Below, piece after piece: positions 1-9,234 of a stretch of 44,684 nucleotides of DNA (position 1 is its first letter; the number at the start of each line of letters is the position of its first letter). Source of the stretch: an uncultured Bacteriovoracaceae bacterium (GTDB taxonomy: Bacteria; Bdellovibrionota; Bacteriovoracia; Bacteriovoracales; Bacteriovoracaceae); the NCBI GenBank assembly GCA_938034385.1, contig CALHLC010000003.1, positions 1-44,684 of the forward strand, in the 5' to 3' direction. The translations under genes were made by a program, and so were the position numbers. The notes beneath the pieces are model-generated. The model was not told the DNA's origin and ran no database searches. It saw nothing but the letters and a program-made list of their open reading frames with translations.

Positions 1-63
1 TAAGGATTCAATACCTCTTAAAATCTTAATAATTTGTTCTGGTTTAAAGTTTTTTCTTCCCAT
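1..63 (-). CDS. IS3-family transposase OrfA, N-terminal fragment (window edge)
   Basis: The minus-strand ATG at 63-61 opens a frame reading MGRKNFKPEQIIKILRGIES before it leaves the window. The right-hand copy begins MGRKNYKPEQIIKVLRGIES, so this is the start of the helix-turn-helix OrfA protein that binds the IS ends. A GGAG ribosome-binding site precedes it. Several third-position and a few amino-acid differences show that this is a diverged relative of the right-hand copy, not a recent duplicate. Only 21 codons are visible. Confidence 0.85.
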   Translation of the reverse strand, partial: MGRKNFKPEQIIKILRGIESL

Positions 64-140
64 TTTCTTCTCCATTTGTTGCGTCCAGATAACGCAATGC
101 TTACGACATAACGACTGGACTAGTCAATGGGGGAAGGTCA
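1..140 (-). mobile_element. IS3-family (IS407-like) insertion sequence, left copy, cut by window edge
   Basis: The plus strand ends in GGGGGAAGGTCA at 129-140, the reverse complement of the terminal repeat that opens the IS at 43570. The two copies match closely over the first 57 bases (two differences seen) and then diverge in the orfA coding part. This copy points leftward, so only its 5' end is visible. The IS boundary at 140 rests on the alignment with the right copy. The sequence following it (TTGA at 141-144) would be the target-site duplication if the usual 4 bp of this group applies; the other side is outside the window. Confidence 0.88.
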
Positions 141-145
141 TTGAT

Positions 146-460
146 ATGTCTGATCCAAGGAACCCAACTGGGGCATTCACCCCAGCTTCTCCTGAGTTAG
201 TAAAAGATTCTTTTGTGAATTCACCAAAGTGTGCTTGTGTGAATAAATTTTTAGAAGATGGACCTGATGAGCTAGTAGGAGTAAATGAAAAAGGAGAGCC
301 TAAGTCTCAAACACAATATGTTAACGAAGAAGGTAATGCTGTTCCAGAAGGTACTGAAGGAGCAGTTGAATCTGGAGTTGAATTAGGAGAAGGTATTCGA
401 TCTCATTGCCAATTATCAGATATTGAATTTAAAGGAATTCATTTATGTTCTGGGGGCTAA
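146..460 (+). CDS. hypothetical acidic protein, possibly 5'-truncated by the adjacent IS
   Basis: This 104-residue frame starts five bases after the left IS ends and has no ribosome-binding site of its own outside the IS. It stays open upstream through the IS junction. The product is acidic and rich in Glu, Gly and Pro, with four cysteines (two in CACVN, then SHCQ and HLCSGG near the C-terminus) and no signal peptide or recognised domain. It may be the 3' remnant of a longer gene whose start was displaced by the IS, or an intact small gene. Function unknown. Confidence 0.4.
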   Translation: MSDPRNPTGAFTPASPELVKDSFVNSPKCACVNKFLEDGPDELVGVNEKGEPKSQTQYVNEEGNAVPEGTEGAVESGVELGEGIRSHCQLSDIEFKGIHLCSGG

Positions 461-497
461 GTCCTAAACTTCAATGATTAAATACAATTTCTAACTC

Positions 498-1226
498 TTA
501 GTTTTTAGTTATATACAATCTCTCGATTGTCTTATAAAAATCATTAATAAGGTTATGGTGAAATGCAGGATATAAGCTATCTCTAATATTCTTCCTTGAT
601 GTAAACCTAGTCAAGTGAACTATCTCAATCGTATCATCTGATTTTTCTGAAATTGATAAATGTTGCATTCCTTTAGTCTCATTTTCTTTTATATAGCTAA
701 AAGAAATCTCATTATTATTAGGATCAACCTTCATAATTTTAAAAGCTACTGGGATTTCCATAAGTTTCAATGACAGAAGTCTTTTCATTTTAATTTTAAG
801 ACTTAGAAAAAGAATATCACCTTCCATCACTCTATACTCTTTATCATTTACACCAAATAACTCATCTGTACTCATTCTATAAGCAAGCTCAAATTTAGAG
901 TCTTTTGTCCATATTTGTGATGGGTGAAAGTCATTAAAAGCATTGAAGAATTTATCTTTTGAAATTTCCAGGGAGTATTTTTTTTTATGCTCTCTTAATT
1001 TTTCATTTTCAATCTCAGTGCCATCTTTAAATATAACAGGGCAATCATCTATACATTCACAAGAAGGAGCAAGAGATTCATAAGTCTTAATTTTGTGAAA
1101 TAGCTTCTGAACTGATGGGTGTGCTGCAGAGATTTTCATTGCAAACTTTGAGTTATTAAAAAACTCACTTTTAACAGAGGTACTTAAAATAAATAGAATT
1201 AGCCAAATAGTTTTCATAAATCTCAT
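498..1226 (-). CDS. exported hypothetical protein, possible START/SRPBCC-like fold
   Basis: The product has 242 residues. The N-terminus MKTIWLILFILSTSVKS after residue 3 is a typical Sec signal peptide, so the protein should be periplasmic or secreted. The mature part has a Cys pair (ECIDDC) around residues 57-61. The alternating beta-rich C-terminal half with a final amphipathic helix resembles lipid-binding START/SRPBCC proteins; this is a weak impression of fold, not a motif match. Met1 and Met4 are both possible starts. It lies 17 bases downstream of the 115-residue exported protein at 1244-1591 and is probably cotranscribed with it. Confidence 0.6.
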   Translation of the reverse strand: MRFMKTIWLILFILSTSVKSEFFNNSKFAMKISAAHPSVQKLFHKIKTYESLAPSCECIDDCPVIFKDGTEIENEKLREHKKKYSLEISKDKFFNAFNDFHPSQIWTKDSKFELAYRMSTDELFGVNDKEYRVMEGDILFLSLKIKMKRLLSLKLMEIPVAFKIMKVDPNNNEISFSYIKENETKGMQHLSISEKSDDTIEIVHLTRFTSRKNIRDSLYPAFHHNLINDFYKTIERLYITKN

Positions 1227-1243
1227 TTTATTAATTAATCAAA

Positions 1244-1591
1244 TTATCTCACAAGGGAATCTAGTTTAATTTTCTCTATGTTTAGAACTGCCTTTTCACT
1301 CTCAAGTAACCAAAGATATTCTTCAATCGTCAATCGAGTATCAGTTGTCATTGAGTGCCATCTCTCAAATTTCTTGATAGATTTTTGAAGAACTGGATCA
1401 GTAAAAGAATGAGCTTTTAAAAGATCGATACTTCCTTTCATCAAAAACAACATTTCATTTTTACTTATTTCTTCATTTAAATATAATGAGTGATACGACT
1501 TTGTAGCTTCAATCAAAGTTTTAGGTTTAGATCTATTCTCTCCTGCGTAAGAGTTAAAAGTAAGAACAAATATTAATAAAAATTTTCTCAT
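1244..1591 (-). CDS. small exported hypothetical protein
   Basis: The product has 115 residues. MRKFLLIFVLTFNSYAG is a clean Sec signal peptide with likely cleavage after SYA. The rest is helical, charged and Cys-free, with no recognised motif. A GGAAAA-type ribosome-binding stretch precedes the ATG. It is first in a two-gene minus-strand unit with the gene at 498-1226. Function unknown; its partnership with another exported protein suggests a periplasmic role. Confidence 0.55.
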   Translation of the reverse strand: MRKFLLIFVLTFNSYAGENRSKPKTLIEATKSYHSLYLNEEISKNEMLFLMKGSIDLLKAHSFTDPVLQKSIKKFERWHSMTTDTRLTIEEYLWLLESEKAVLNIEKIKLDSLVR

Positions 1592-1698
1592 AATTTTTCC
1601 TTTTCCATAATTGTACAGACATAGAGAAAATTACTAATAAGAAGAGTATTTTTTATATATATGATTAGTATTTTGACAGATTTTAGATAAATCTAACC

Positions 1699-1735
1699 AA
1701 AAAAAGGCAGTTAAAGTTAAACTGCCTTTTAAAGT
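1699..1735 (-). terminator. Rho-independent terminator after fusA
   Basis: A perfect 10-bp stem (AAAGGCAGTT at 1703-1712 with AACTGCCTTT at 1720-1729) and a 7-base loop are followed on the minus strand by a run of seven T. It sits 35 bases beyond the EF-G stop codon. The plus side also has a short T run, so it may work in both directions. Confidence 0.85.
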
Positions 1736-1763
1736 TATATCAATAGAAATTGATTATTTAGAA

Positions 1764-3926
1764 TTAATCGTCTTTAGCTAACTTTTCAGCTCTCTCTTTC
1801 ATAACTTCAGTCTGAATATTTCCAGGGCATTCTGCATACTTAGCAAATTCCATAGTATAACCTGCCTTACCAGCAGTTCCTGATCTCAGATCAGTTGAGT
1901 ATCCAAACATCTCAGAAAGTGGAACAAAAGCATTTACTATTGTATCTCCTGAAGCATTTGTCTCTGAACCTTGAATAATTCCACGTCTTTTACTTAAGTC
2001 TCCAATAACAAATCCTTGAAATTCATCTGGAGTCTCAACTTCAACCTTCATAAGCGGCTCAAGAAGTACTGGACTACCAGCATTGATGGCCTGTCTCATA
2101 GCTTGACGTGAAGCAATTCTAAATGCCATATCTGATGAATCGACATCGTGACTCTTTCCATCTTCTAAAAAGACCTCAACATTAATCAGTGGAAAGGCAG
2201 CTAATGGGCCTTTATCCATAACGTCTTGGAAACCTTTTTCACAAGCTCCAATAAATTCCGTAGGAACAGATCCCCCTTTAATTTGGTTATGAAATTTAAA
2301 GTTTTGATCCTCTGTATCTTTGTTCTCTTCAGTTAGAGGTCTAATATGTCCAACAACTTGACCAAATTGACCAGCACCACCTGATTGCTTCTTGTGAGTA
2401 TAATCATACTTTGCTTCAGTTCTAATTGTTTCTCTATAATTAACCTGCGGAGCACCAACTACAACTTCTGCTTTATACTCTCTTTTTAATCTCTCTACAT
2501 AAATTTCAAGGTGAAGCTCTCCCATTCCTGCAATTCTTGTTTCGCCTGATTCTTCGTCAGTAAAAACGTGAAATGTAGGATCTTCTTTTCTAAACCTTGT
2601 AAGACCTTTACTCATCTTAATTTGATTATCCTTATCTTTTGCTTCAATTGATAATTCAATAACTGGAATAGGAACATGCATTCCCTCACAAGAGAGGTGA
2701 AGATTATTATCATCTCCAACAAATGTATCCCCGGAAGCACAATCAACACCAACCATTGCTATGATATCCCCTGCTCCGGCACTATCGATGTTATCTCTAT
2801 CATTTGAATTCATTCGCACAATTCGACCTACTCTCACTTTTTTCTTAGTTCGAGTATTATAGATGAATTCACCTTTCTTGAGCTCTCCTTGATAGATTCT
2901 CGTATAAGTCAGTTGTCCAAATTGCTCATCCGTAATCTTGAAGGCCATACATACTAGTGGCTTAGCAAAGTCTGGCTCAAGAGTAATCTTAGAATCATCC
3001 TCAGAGTTAATTGCCTGAGGCTTGGCACACGTTAATGGACTAGGAAGATACCTTGAAACAGCATTTAATAAAACCTGAACACCTTTATTTTTAAAAGCTG
3101 ATCCACAATAAACTGGAGTTAACTCTAGAGTCTGGACACCTTTTTTAATAGCATTATGAATAGTCTCAAGAGGAATCTCTTTTTCTTCTAATAGATCTTC
3201 CATCATTTGATCATCAAACATAGAAACAGCTTCAAGCATCTCACCTCGAAGACTTAAAGCTTGATCTTTAAGATCATCAGGACAATCTTCTATTCGAACG
3301 TTTTCTCCATTATCACCATCAAAATAATAAGCTTTCATATCAACTAGATCTACAACACCAACAAAATTCTCTTCAGCACCAATTGGTAATTGCATTAAAA
3401 CTGCGTTGTGATTTAATTTTTCTCTAAGAGCAGCTGTACCGTTGAAAGCATTTGCTCCCATTCTGTCCATTTTGTTTAAAAACGCTAATCTTGGAACATT
3501 GTATCTTTTCATCTGCCTATCAACTGTAATTGATTGAGACTGAACACCTGCAACAGAGCAAAGAACTAAAATCGCTCCATCTAAAACTCTAAGCGATCTC
3601 TCAACCTCAACTGTAAAGTCAACGTGTCCTGGAGTATCGATGATATTTACTTTAATATCTTTTCCTTTACCAGCACCTTCAGCGTATTCAGTACCATCGT
3701 TATTAATTCCTCGCCAATGAACCGTAGTTGCAGCAGAGGTAATTGTGATACCTTTTTCTTTTTCAAGCTCCATATGATCCATTTTCGCACCATCACCACC
3801 ACCACGAACGTCTTCAATCTTGTGAATCTTGTCACAATAAAAAAGGATTCGCTCGGTTAGAGTCGTTTTTCCTGAATCGATGTGTGCCGAAATACCAATA
3901 TTTCTGGTCTTTGGAAGGTGTTTCAT
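1764..3926 (-). CDS. fusA: Elongation factor G, spirochaete/mitochondrial-like (spdEFG1) type
   Basis: This 720-residue GTPase drives ribosomal translocation. The G motifs are visible: P-loop AHIDSGKT at 14-21, DTPGH at 97-101 and NKMD at 151-154, followed by the full EF-G domains II-V. The P-loop reads IDSGKTT rather than IDAGKTT, which is typical of the mtEFG1/spdEFG1 subgroup rather than the standard str-operon EF-G. There is an extra acidic/glycine insertion at about residues 72-92, just before the G3 motif. It stands alone, with no rpsL, rpsG or tuf beside it, and has its own terminator. The start is supported by GGAG upstream. Assignment as EF-G is firm; the subgroup is judged by eye. 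Confidence 0.95.
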   Translation of the reverse strand: MKHLPKTRNIGISAHIDSGKTTLTERILFYCDKIHKIEDVRGGGDGAKMDHMELEKEKGITITSAATTVHWRGINNDGTEYAEGAGKGKDIKVNIIDTPGHVDFTVEVERSLRVLDGAILVLCSVAGVQSQSITVDRQMKRYNVPRLAFLNKMDRMGANAFNGTAALREKLNHNAVLMQLPIGAEENFVGVVDLVDMKAYYFDGDNGENVRIEDCPDDLKDQALSLRGEMLEAVSMFDDQMMEDLLEEKEIPLETIHNAIKKGVQTLELTPVYCGSAFKNKGVQVLLNAVSRYLPSPLTCAKPQAINSEDDSKITLEPDFAKPLVCMAFKITDEQFGQLTYTRIYQGELKKGEFIYNTRTKKKVRVGRIVRMNSNDRDNIDSAGAGDIIAMVGVDCASGDTFVGDDNNLHLSCEGMHVPIPVIELSIEAKDKDNQIKMSKGLTRFRKEDPTFHVFTDEESGETRIAGMGELHLEIYVERLKREYKAEVVVGAPQVNYRETIRTEAKYDYTHKKQSGGAGQFGQVVGHIRPLTEENKDTEDQNFKFHNQIKGGSVPTEFIGACEKGFQDVMDKGPLAAFPLINVEVFLEDGKSHDVDSSDMAFRIASRQAMRQAINAGSPVLLEPLMKVEVETPDEFQGFVIGDLSKRRGIIQGSETNASGDTIVNAFVPLSEMFGYSTDLRSGTAGKAGYTMEFAKYAECPGNIQTEVMKERAEKLAKDD

Positions 3927-4105
3927 AGTTTCTCCGTCATTATAATTTCTAAATTTTTAACTCACTAAATATAAAATAGAGGGGCTAGAAAGTACAAACC
4001 TTTTTACATAGTTAGGAAATTCTCAGTTGACCCAAATATAATCTTAGTTTAAATTGCTTGATAGAAAGGATGAATTCCTAGAAATCAATTCATTAAGCGA
4101 GATAT

Positions 4106-4741
4106 ATGAGACGAGATTTAGAAAAAAGCCACCTCTACGAGTCAGTTAAAACCCTTGTAGAATGTCCAGAGAAGCACATTCATCTAAACCAACAAAAATT
4201 ATTCACTTTATTCTCTATCGCTTTTCAATACCTTTTGTATCAATCAGGTAAAGAGCCTGGAGCTTATATCATCAGAGTTGAAAACCCTGTCTTAGCTGAA
4301 AAGATCGCTAAAAAGGCCAAAGATGAGACCAGTAGAAAGTTTATGAACCGTCTTTTGAGAACTCGTAAACTTAGATATGAGCAATCTACTTTTTTTCTAG
4401 ATTATTTCAATTTTCAAAGCTGGCATATGACTGCTGATATCCCTGCAAGCAAGTTAAAGGGAGCTATCGTGGTTCAAAATACAGCTAAAGGTCCAATGAG
4501 TGAAGATGCTATGTTCACTGTAGAAGATCCTACAGCTGCAGTAGCAACCGTAATTAATCCATTTGAGCATCTTGGAGAGCATTACTATTTGAATATGCTC
4601 AAAGAGACTTGTCCAAAAACCTTAACTATTGCCTTTGACCAAAAATTTGAAGGTCTTGAAGAAGTTCGATTTGGCTTTATTCCTGAGCCCCGTGATATTA
4701 TTGCTGGGGTTAAAATTTCAGATGACTTGAAATTTGATTAG
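4106..4741 (+). CDS. conserved-looking hypothetical cytoplasmic protein
   Basis: The product has 211 residues with no signal peptide or membrane segment. A basic, helical first half carries an RKFMNRLLRTRKLRYEQS stretch (about 86-103). The second half looks like an alpha/beta globular domain ending in FGFIPEPRDIIAGVKI. Base composition matches its neighbours. It is divergent from fusA and forms the first gene of the plus-strand block. I do not recognise the family. Confidence 0.65.
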   Translation: MRRDLEKSHLYESVKTLVECPEKHIHLNQQKLFTLFSIAFQYLLYQSGKEPGAYIIRVENPVLAEKIAKKAKDETSRKFMNRLLRTRKLRYEQSTFFLDYFNFQSWHMTADIPASKLKGAIVVQNTAKGPMSEDAMFTVEDPTAAVATVINPFEHLGEHYYLNMLKETCPKTLTIAFDQKFEGLEEVRFGFIPEPRDIIAGVKISDDLKFD

Positions 4742-4848
4742 AGCTTCATATTCCATCTTAACTGTCTAAAAATTTTCCAATTTTTTTTAATTCATATAAA
4801 TATGCCATATACGTTCGAATGATTGTAGAGCTAGAATAAAATGCTAGA

Positions 4849-6795
4849 ATGAAGTATTTATTAATAATTTTATCGTTATCAGTTTTCTCACAACAAAAGA
4901 GCTTTGATAAAGTGACTACCCTAGGTAATTATGAAGATATCCTAAAAGAACATGGAGTTAACTATTTCGATAAGTCTAACCCTGAATCTCTGAAAAGTTA
5001 TATCAATGCTAGGCTAGATTCAAACATCGTAATCTCCCAAGATAAAGATCATAAAGACTACAAAAGAGTTAAAAACGAAATACCATTTCTCAAAAGAGCT
5101 TTAAAGCAATTTGAAAATTATAAGAATCCAATAGAAGCCTTTAATATTGCGACGAGAGTTCTATACTCGTTAGATTCTGAGTTTCTAGAAAACGATAGCT
5201 ATACCAAACTAGGAAAATTCAAATTAGTTGAAAAAATTTGGAAGTCACAAGCTAAGTTTGATATCAGCGATAATCGAGATCCCCTTTCTACAATTAGCGA
5301 TAAATCATTAAACAAAGTAGCTTCAAACTTAGTTAAATCTCCAGGCGAGTACTATTCTAAGCAAGATATGAAGAACTTAACTCCTCAAGATATTTCGGAG
5401 TTAGATATCTCTGAAAACCACCCTAAATGGTTTACAAATTCAGCAAAGATCGATGGAAAAAAGCATTGGGAATATATTGAAAGTTGGGTAAATGAGAATG
5501 TAAGTAAGAAATTGAAGAAGAAAAAAAATATCGATGTAAAATATAATGTTCAGAATGCTCACCGTATTCTTGTTTTCGATGGAATGAAGAGTAATGATAC
5601 TAGTCCCAAGTTTAAGACTAGAGATATATACGGAATGAAATGGAAGCTTAAAATGGGAGAAGAGATCCACACTGAACCAATTCTAAATCGTCTATATGTA
5701 TTATTAGGTGGAAAGTTCAATGATTTAGTTTATGCTCAATCTGTTACACAAAATAATCTATCAGTAGTCATTCTAAATGAAGAAGATAACTCTCAAAGCT
5801 GTGACAAGGTAGCAAGTTTAGAAAAGTTAAAAAAATGCTTCTTAGATGGTCATTATAAGTTTGATATGAGTAGCTATGTTCATTCATATGGAACAATCTC
5901 TAGAGAAAACCTAAATCAAACTTTTAAGCCTCAGAATGAATTTGAGAGTAAAAAAATTGAAAAATACCTAGGTCGGAAATATTTAATTTTAAAAGAATCT
6001 TCTCTTGAATATAAAGACCATCCAATTATAAAGGCAGGTGCTACTGCTTTAAGTAATTTAGATTCTACCACAGATAGAGTTCAAAGAGGTTTATCCCTTT
6101 TCCACTCTTGGATCTCAAATGGAGACTTAAGAGATGCCAATACGAGATCGTATATCTTAAAAGACTTTATGGGTAAAGATCAATATATTGAGGCCGATCA
6201 TGACCTTGGTGCCTCTTTAGGCTTTATGCTAAAAATCGGGAGTATTAATCATTACAAAACTAAAGATAACTTCTTGATGACTTCAAAAAGAAATAAGCAA
6301 TTGGTTATTTTAGATTTAATTCTAAACAGGCCAAAAAGTTGGACGAAAGTCACATATGCCGATCTTAAGTGGATGCTTAATAAAATCCAAAAACTTAACC
6401 TTGAAGAATTAAAATGGGCCATTTCCTATAGTGCACTCCCAGTATTCATGGAAGAGATTATTTATAATAAAATGATTTCTAGAATTAATTCAATATTTGA
6501 AGTTTTTAAAATGGAAAAATTTGAAGAAAACCAAGCTTTAACATATTCCCTTCCTGTTAATACTGAAACAGCAAGTTCTCTAAATATCGCTCAAGAAGAC
6601 TTTATCAATTTCAATGAGAAAAATCCGAAATATACTGCTATTGATGATCAATTAAGTGTAGGAAATAAGATCTCAGAATGTAATGAATCTTTTTGGATAA
6701 ACTTGCTAGAGAGAACTAATCACCCTTCAGGCTTAAGTCGGAAACTCATGAGATTTAAGGATGATAGATCGCTAGCAGACTGCTCTCTCGATTAA
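4849..6795 (+). CDS. exported protein with kinase-like motifs, paralog 1
   Basis: The product has 648 residues. The N-terminus MKYLLIILSLSVFSQQ is a Sec signal peptide. The core (about 235-460) shows motifs in the order of a protein-kinase-like fold: KWKLK (264-268) with EE at 271-272 and E276 as a possible ATP-binding Lys and helix-C Glu; GDLRDANTRSYIL (425-437), resembling a catalytic loop with Asp426 and Asn431; and ADHDLG (449-454), resembling DFG. These motifs are identical or nearly so in the tandem paralog. The N-terminal 230 residues and C-terminal 190 residues have no recognised domain. It has its own terminator. The kinase reading is inference; the conservative call is an exported protein of unknown function. 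Confidence 0.8.
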   Translation: MKYLLIILSLSVFSQQKSFDKVTTLGNYEDILKEHGVNYFDKSNPESLKSYINARLDSNIVISQDKDHKDYKRVKNEIPFLKRALKQFENYKNPIEAFNIATRVLYSLDSEFLENDSYTKLGKFKLVEKIWKSQAKFDISDNRDPLSTISDKSLNKVASNLVKSPGEYYSKQDMKNLTPQDISELDISENHPKWFTNSAKIDGKKHWEYIESWVNENVSKKLKKKKNIDVKYNVQNAHRILVFDGMKSNDTSPKFKTRDIYGMKWKLKMGEEIHTEPILNRLYVLLGGKFNDLVYAQSVTQNNLSVVILNEEDNSQSCDKVASLEKLKKCFLDGHYKFDMSSYVHSYGTISRENLNQTFKPQNEFESKKIEKYLGRKYLILKESSLEYKDHPIIKAGATALSNLDSTTDRVQRGLSLFHSWISNGDLRDANTRSYILKDFMGKDQYIEADHDLGASLGFMLKIGSINHYKTKDNFLMTSKRNKQLVILDLILNRPKSWTKVTYADLKWMLNKIQKLNLEELKWAISYSALPVFMEEIIYNKMISRINSIFEVFKMEKFEENQALTYSLPVNTETASSLNIAQEDFINFNEKNPKYTAIDDQLSVGNKISECNESFWINLLERTNHPSGLSRKLMRFKDDRSLADCSLD

Positions 6796-6832
6796 ACAGC
6801 AATACAGAAGTAGATCAAAGTTTCTTCTAAAG

Positions 6833-6857
6833 AGTGTATGATTAACATACACTTTTT
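6833..6857 (+). terminator. Rho-independent terminator between the two paralogs
   Basis: The stem AGTGTATG (6833-6840) / CATACACT (6846-6853) with loop ATTAA is followed by five T. It lies 37 bases after the first paralog's stop, so the two tandem genes are probably separate transcription units. Confidence 0.8.
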
Positions 6858-6921
6858 CACCAAGTCCTATAAAATACACCTATCTTAACCTTAGAATCAA
6901 AAATCTAGCTAAAATATAAGA

Positions 6922-8868
6922 ATGAAATATTTAATAATTTTACTCATCTCTGTATCTTCCCTCTCTCAAGAAAAGAAGCTTAATAAAGTGACTGCTCTGG
7001 GAGATTATGAAAAAATTCTTGAAGAACAAGGAATTCACTTCGAATCTAAAGATACTCCCTTTCTACTAAACTACCTAAATCAAAGAATAGAGACCAATAA
7101 TCTATCTCTTCAAGATAAAAATGACTCAAACTATAAAAGAGCAAAAAGTGAGAAACCTTTTCTAGAGCATGCAATAGAAGTGCTAGTTAATAGTAAAAAC
7201 CCAGTTGAAGGTTATAATCTTGCACTACGAGCTTTATATACCTTAGATGCAGACTATTTAGACAATGATGAATATAAAGGTTGGGGAAAAGTAAAAATGT
7301 TAGAGAAGCTTTTTAATGCTCAGGCTAAGTTTGATATTCGAGATAATCGAAATCCTACTGAAACTATGAGTAGAAAGTCTTTAAAAAAAGCAGCTTTAAA
7401 TCTTAAAAAATCTAGTGAGAGTTATTATCAAATCTCTGAACTTAAGGCCCTATCTCCAATGGATCTTTCAGAACTTGATATCTCAGAAAATCATCCCAAA
7501 TGGTTTCAAAATTCTGCAAAAGTTGATGGAAAAAAACATTGGGAATATATTGAGAGCTGGATTAATAAAAAGGTTTCGAAGAAATTCAATAAGAAAAACA
7601 AGGAAAGCATCTCTTATGATTTGAAGAAAGCAAATAAAATTCTTCTTTTTGACGGGATGAAGAGTAATGACTCTAGCCCTAAGTTCAAGACTAAGGATTT
7701 ATATGGGATGAAGTGGAAACTTAAAATGGGTGAAGAGATTCATACAGAATCAATGTTTAATCGTCTCTATGTCCTTTTAGGAGGAAAATTCAATGATCCT
7801 GTGTATTCACAGTCTGTAACAAAGAACAACCTATCAGTTCTGATTTTAGACAAAGAAGAAGATGCTGATGGATGTAAGAAGGTTTCAAACTTAGAAAAAC
7901 TACAAGACTGTTTCCTTAATGGATATTTTAAATTTAACATGAGTGGTTATGTTCATTCCTATGGAGATATCACTCTAGAGAACATCGAGGAAACCTTTAA
8001 TCCACAAAACTCTTACGAAGCTAAAAAACTTAAAAAATATGTTGGTAGAAAGTTCTTAATTTTAAAAGAAGCTTCTTTAGAATATAGAGATTATCCAATA
8101 ACTAAGTCTGGGCCTAGTACTTTGAGTAATTTAGATTCTCCAAGTGATAGAGTTCACAGAGGATTATCAGTATTTCATTCGTGGATTCAAAACGTAGACC
8201 TAAGAGATGCTAATACTAGATCATATATCTTGAAGGACTTCATGGGTAAAGATACTTATGTAGAAGCTGATCATGACCTTGGAGCATCTATGGGGTTTGT
8301 GTCGAAAATAGGAAGTGTTAATCATTTTAAAACAAAAGATAACTTTTTGATGGTTTCCAAAAGAGGTAAAGAGTTAGCTATATTAGATATCAGATATCAC
8401 TTCCCAAAAAGTTGGGATAAAGCGACTTATGCAGATATGAAATGGATGCTTGATAAAATTCAAAAATTAAAGCTAGAAGATTTGAGATGGGCAATTTCAA
8501 GTAGTGCATTACCAATATTTGTAGAAGATATCATTTATAACAAAATGCTCTCAAGAATAAATTCAATATTTGAAGTTTTTAACATGTCAACATTTCCAGA
8601 AGAGAAAAGAAGCAATATTTCTTTACCTATTAATGAAGAAACGGCTAAATCATTTAATATTTCAGATGAGGATTATGCTGAAAGTATTGAGCAATATAAA
8701 TCATTAATGAATTCTACTGATTCTTTATCTAGAAATAATAAGATTTCTGAATGTTACGAATCTTTTTGGGTAAATTTATTAGAAAAAGCTAATCATCCAT
8801 CTGGTATTAGTCGTAAAGTTACTAGGATGAATGACAGCGAGCCTTTGCCTCCTTGTAGCTTAGAGTAA
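6922..8868 (+). CDS. exported protein with kinase-like motifs, paralog 2
   Basis: This is a second 648-residue protein, colinear with the gene at 4849-6795 over its whole length and clearly homologous throughout. It has a signal peptide (MKYLIILLISVSSLS). The central motifs are retained: KWKLKMGEEIHTE, DLRDANTRSYILKDFMGKD and EADHDLGAS. The N-terminal region and the last 100 residues are the most diverged. Both genes share a similar A-rich leader with CTAG motifs just before the ATG. An old tandem duplication with both copies kept intact suggests selection for two specialised versions. Confidence 0.8.
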   Translation: MKYLIILLISVSSLSQEKKLNKVTALGDYEKILEEQGIHFESKDTPFLLNYLNQRIETNNLSLQDKNDSNYKRAKSEKPFLEHAIEVLVNSKNPVEGYNLALRALYTLDADYLDNDEYKGWGKVKMLEKLFNAQAKFDIRDNRNPTETMSRKSLKKAALNLKKSSESYYQISELKALSPMDLSELDISENHPKWFQNSAKVDGKKHWEYIESWINKKVSKKFNKKNKESISYDLKKANKILLFDGMKSNDSSPKFKTKDLYGMKWKLKMGEEIHTESMFNRLYVLLGGKFNDPVYSQSVTKNNLSVLILDKEEDADGCKKVSNLEKLQDCFLNGYFKFNMSGYVHSYGDITLENIEETFNPQNSYEAKKLKKYVGRKFLILKEASLEYRDYPITKSGPSTLSNLDSPSDRVHRGLSVFHSWIQNVDLRDANTRSYILKDFMGKDTYVEADHDLGASMGFVSKIGSVNHFKTKDNFLMVSKRGKELAILDIRYHFPKSWDKATYADMKWMLDKIQKLKLEDLRWAISSSALPIFVEDIIYNKMLSRINSIFEVFNMSTFPEEKRSNISLPINEETAKSFNISDEDYAESIEQYKSLMNSTDSLSRNNKISECYESFWVNLLEKANHPSGISRKVTRMNDSEPLPPCSLE

Positions 8869-8914
8869 CTTTAAATAATTTTGATCTTAGAATTTAATAG
8901 AATTAAAAAAGTGT

Positions 8915-9066
8915 AAAGAGAAGGTGGCGATCAACCTGAAGCGAGATTAAAATCTCAGACTTTGGTTGAGGCAGGGTTGGGACCGATCTTTCATTCGAAA
9001 TCTCGGAGGATGGGATATTGATAGGATACGGATATCAGGTTCGTTATCTCCACCTAACCTCTTTTC
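8915..9066. ncRNA. candidate structured non-coding RNA of about 150 nt (6S-like architecture)
   Basis: The two ends pair over a long distance: AGGTGG (8922-8927) with CCACCT (9050-9055), extended outward by AGAG/CTCT, and inward by AACCTGA (8933-8939) with TCAGGTT (9035-9041). Inside, GAGAT (8943-8947) can pair locally with ATCTC (8952-8956), or CGAGATT (8942-8948) with AATCTCG (8999-9005), so two exclusive folds exist. The segment is richer in G+C than its surroundings and has no convincing reading frame. A long closing stem around an open centre recalls 6S RNA, but I could not match conserved 6S, SRP, RNase P, tmRNA or c-di-GMP-riboswitch sequences. T-rich tracts flank both sides, so the strand is unresolved. 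Confidence 0.45.
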
Positions 9067-9149
9067 TACTTATCTATAAAGCAAGACTGATGCCAATTTA
9101 TAATTGAGTATAAATTCAAGTACTTAGGTACAACGCAACTTGTTTACGC

Positions 9150-9180
9150 AATCTGTCGGGGCAGATTCTTCTTACTTTTT
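9150..9180 (+). terminator. possible terminator hairpin
   Basis: AATCTG (9150-9155), TCGGGG loop and CAGATT (9162-9167) are followed by CTTCTTACTTTTTT. It lies downstream of the candidate RNA if that is transcribed on the plus strand, and it faces the end of the minus-strand desulfurase gene. Confidence 0.45.
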
Positions 9181-9234
9181 TGGCCCCTAATAGTGTCAAA
9201 GTGGGGCGCCTTAGTGCTCTTAATTTAATAAATG

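Noticed and set aside
3624-3860. Frames on both strands within fusA
   Set aside because: They are shadows of the EF-G P-loop region, which has strong protein-level identity.
8915-9066. c-di-GMP-I riboswitch, as in the abundant Bdellovibrio merRNA
   Set aside because: I could not find the conserved GEMM core segments (the GGGCAAACC and GGGACGCAAAGCC type motifs) on either strand.
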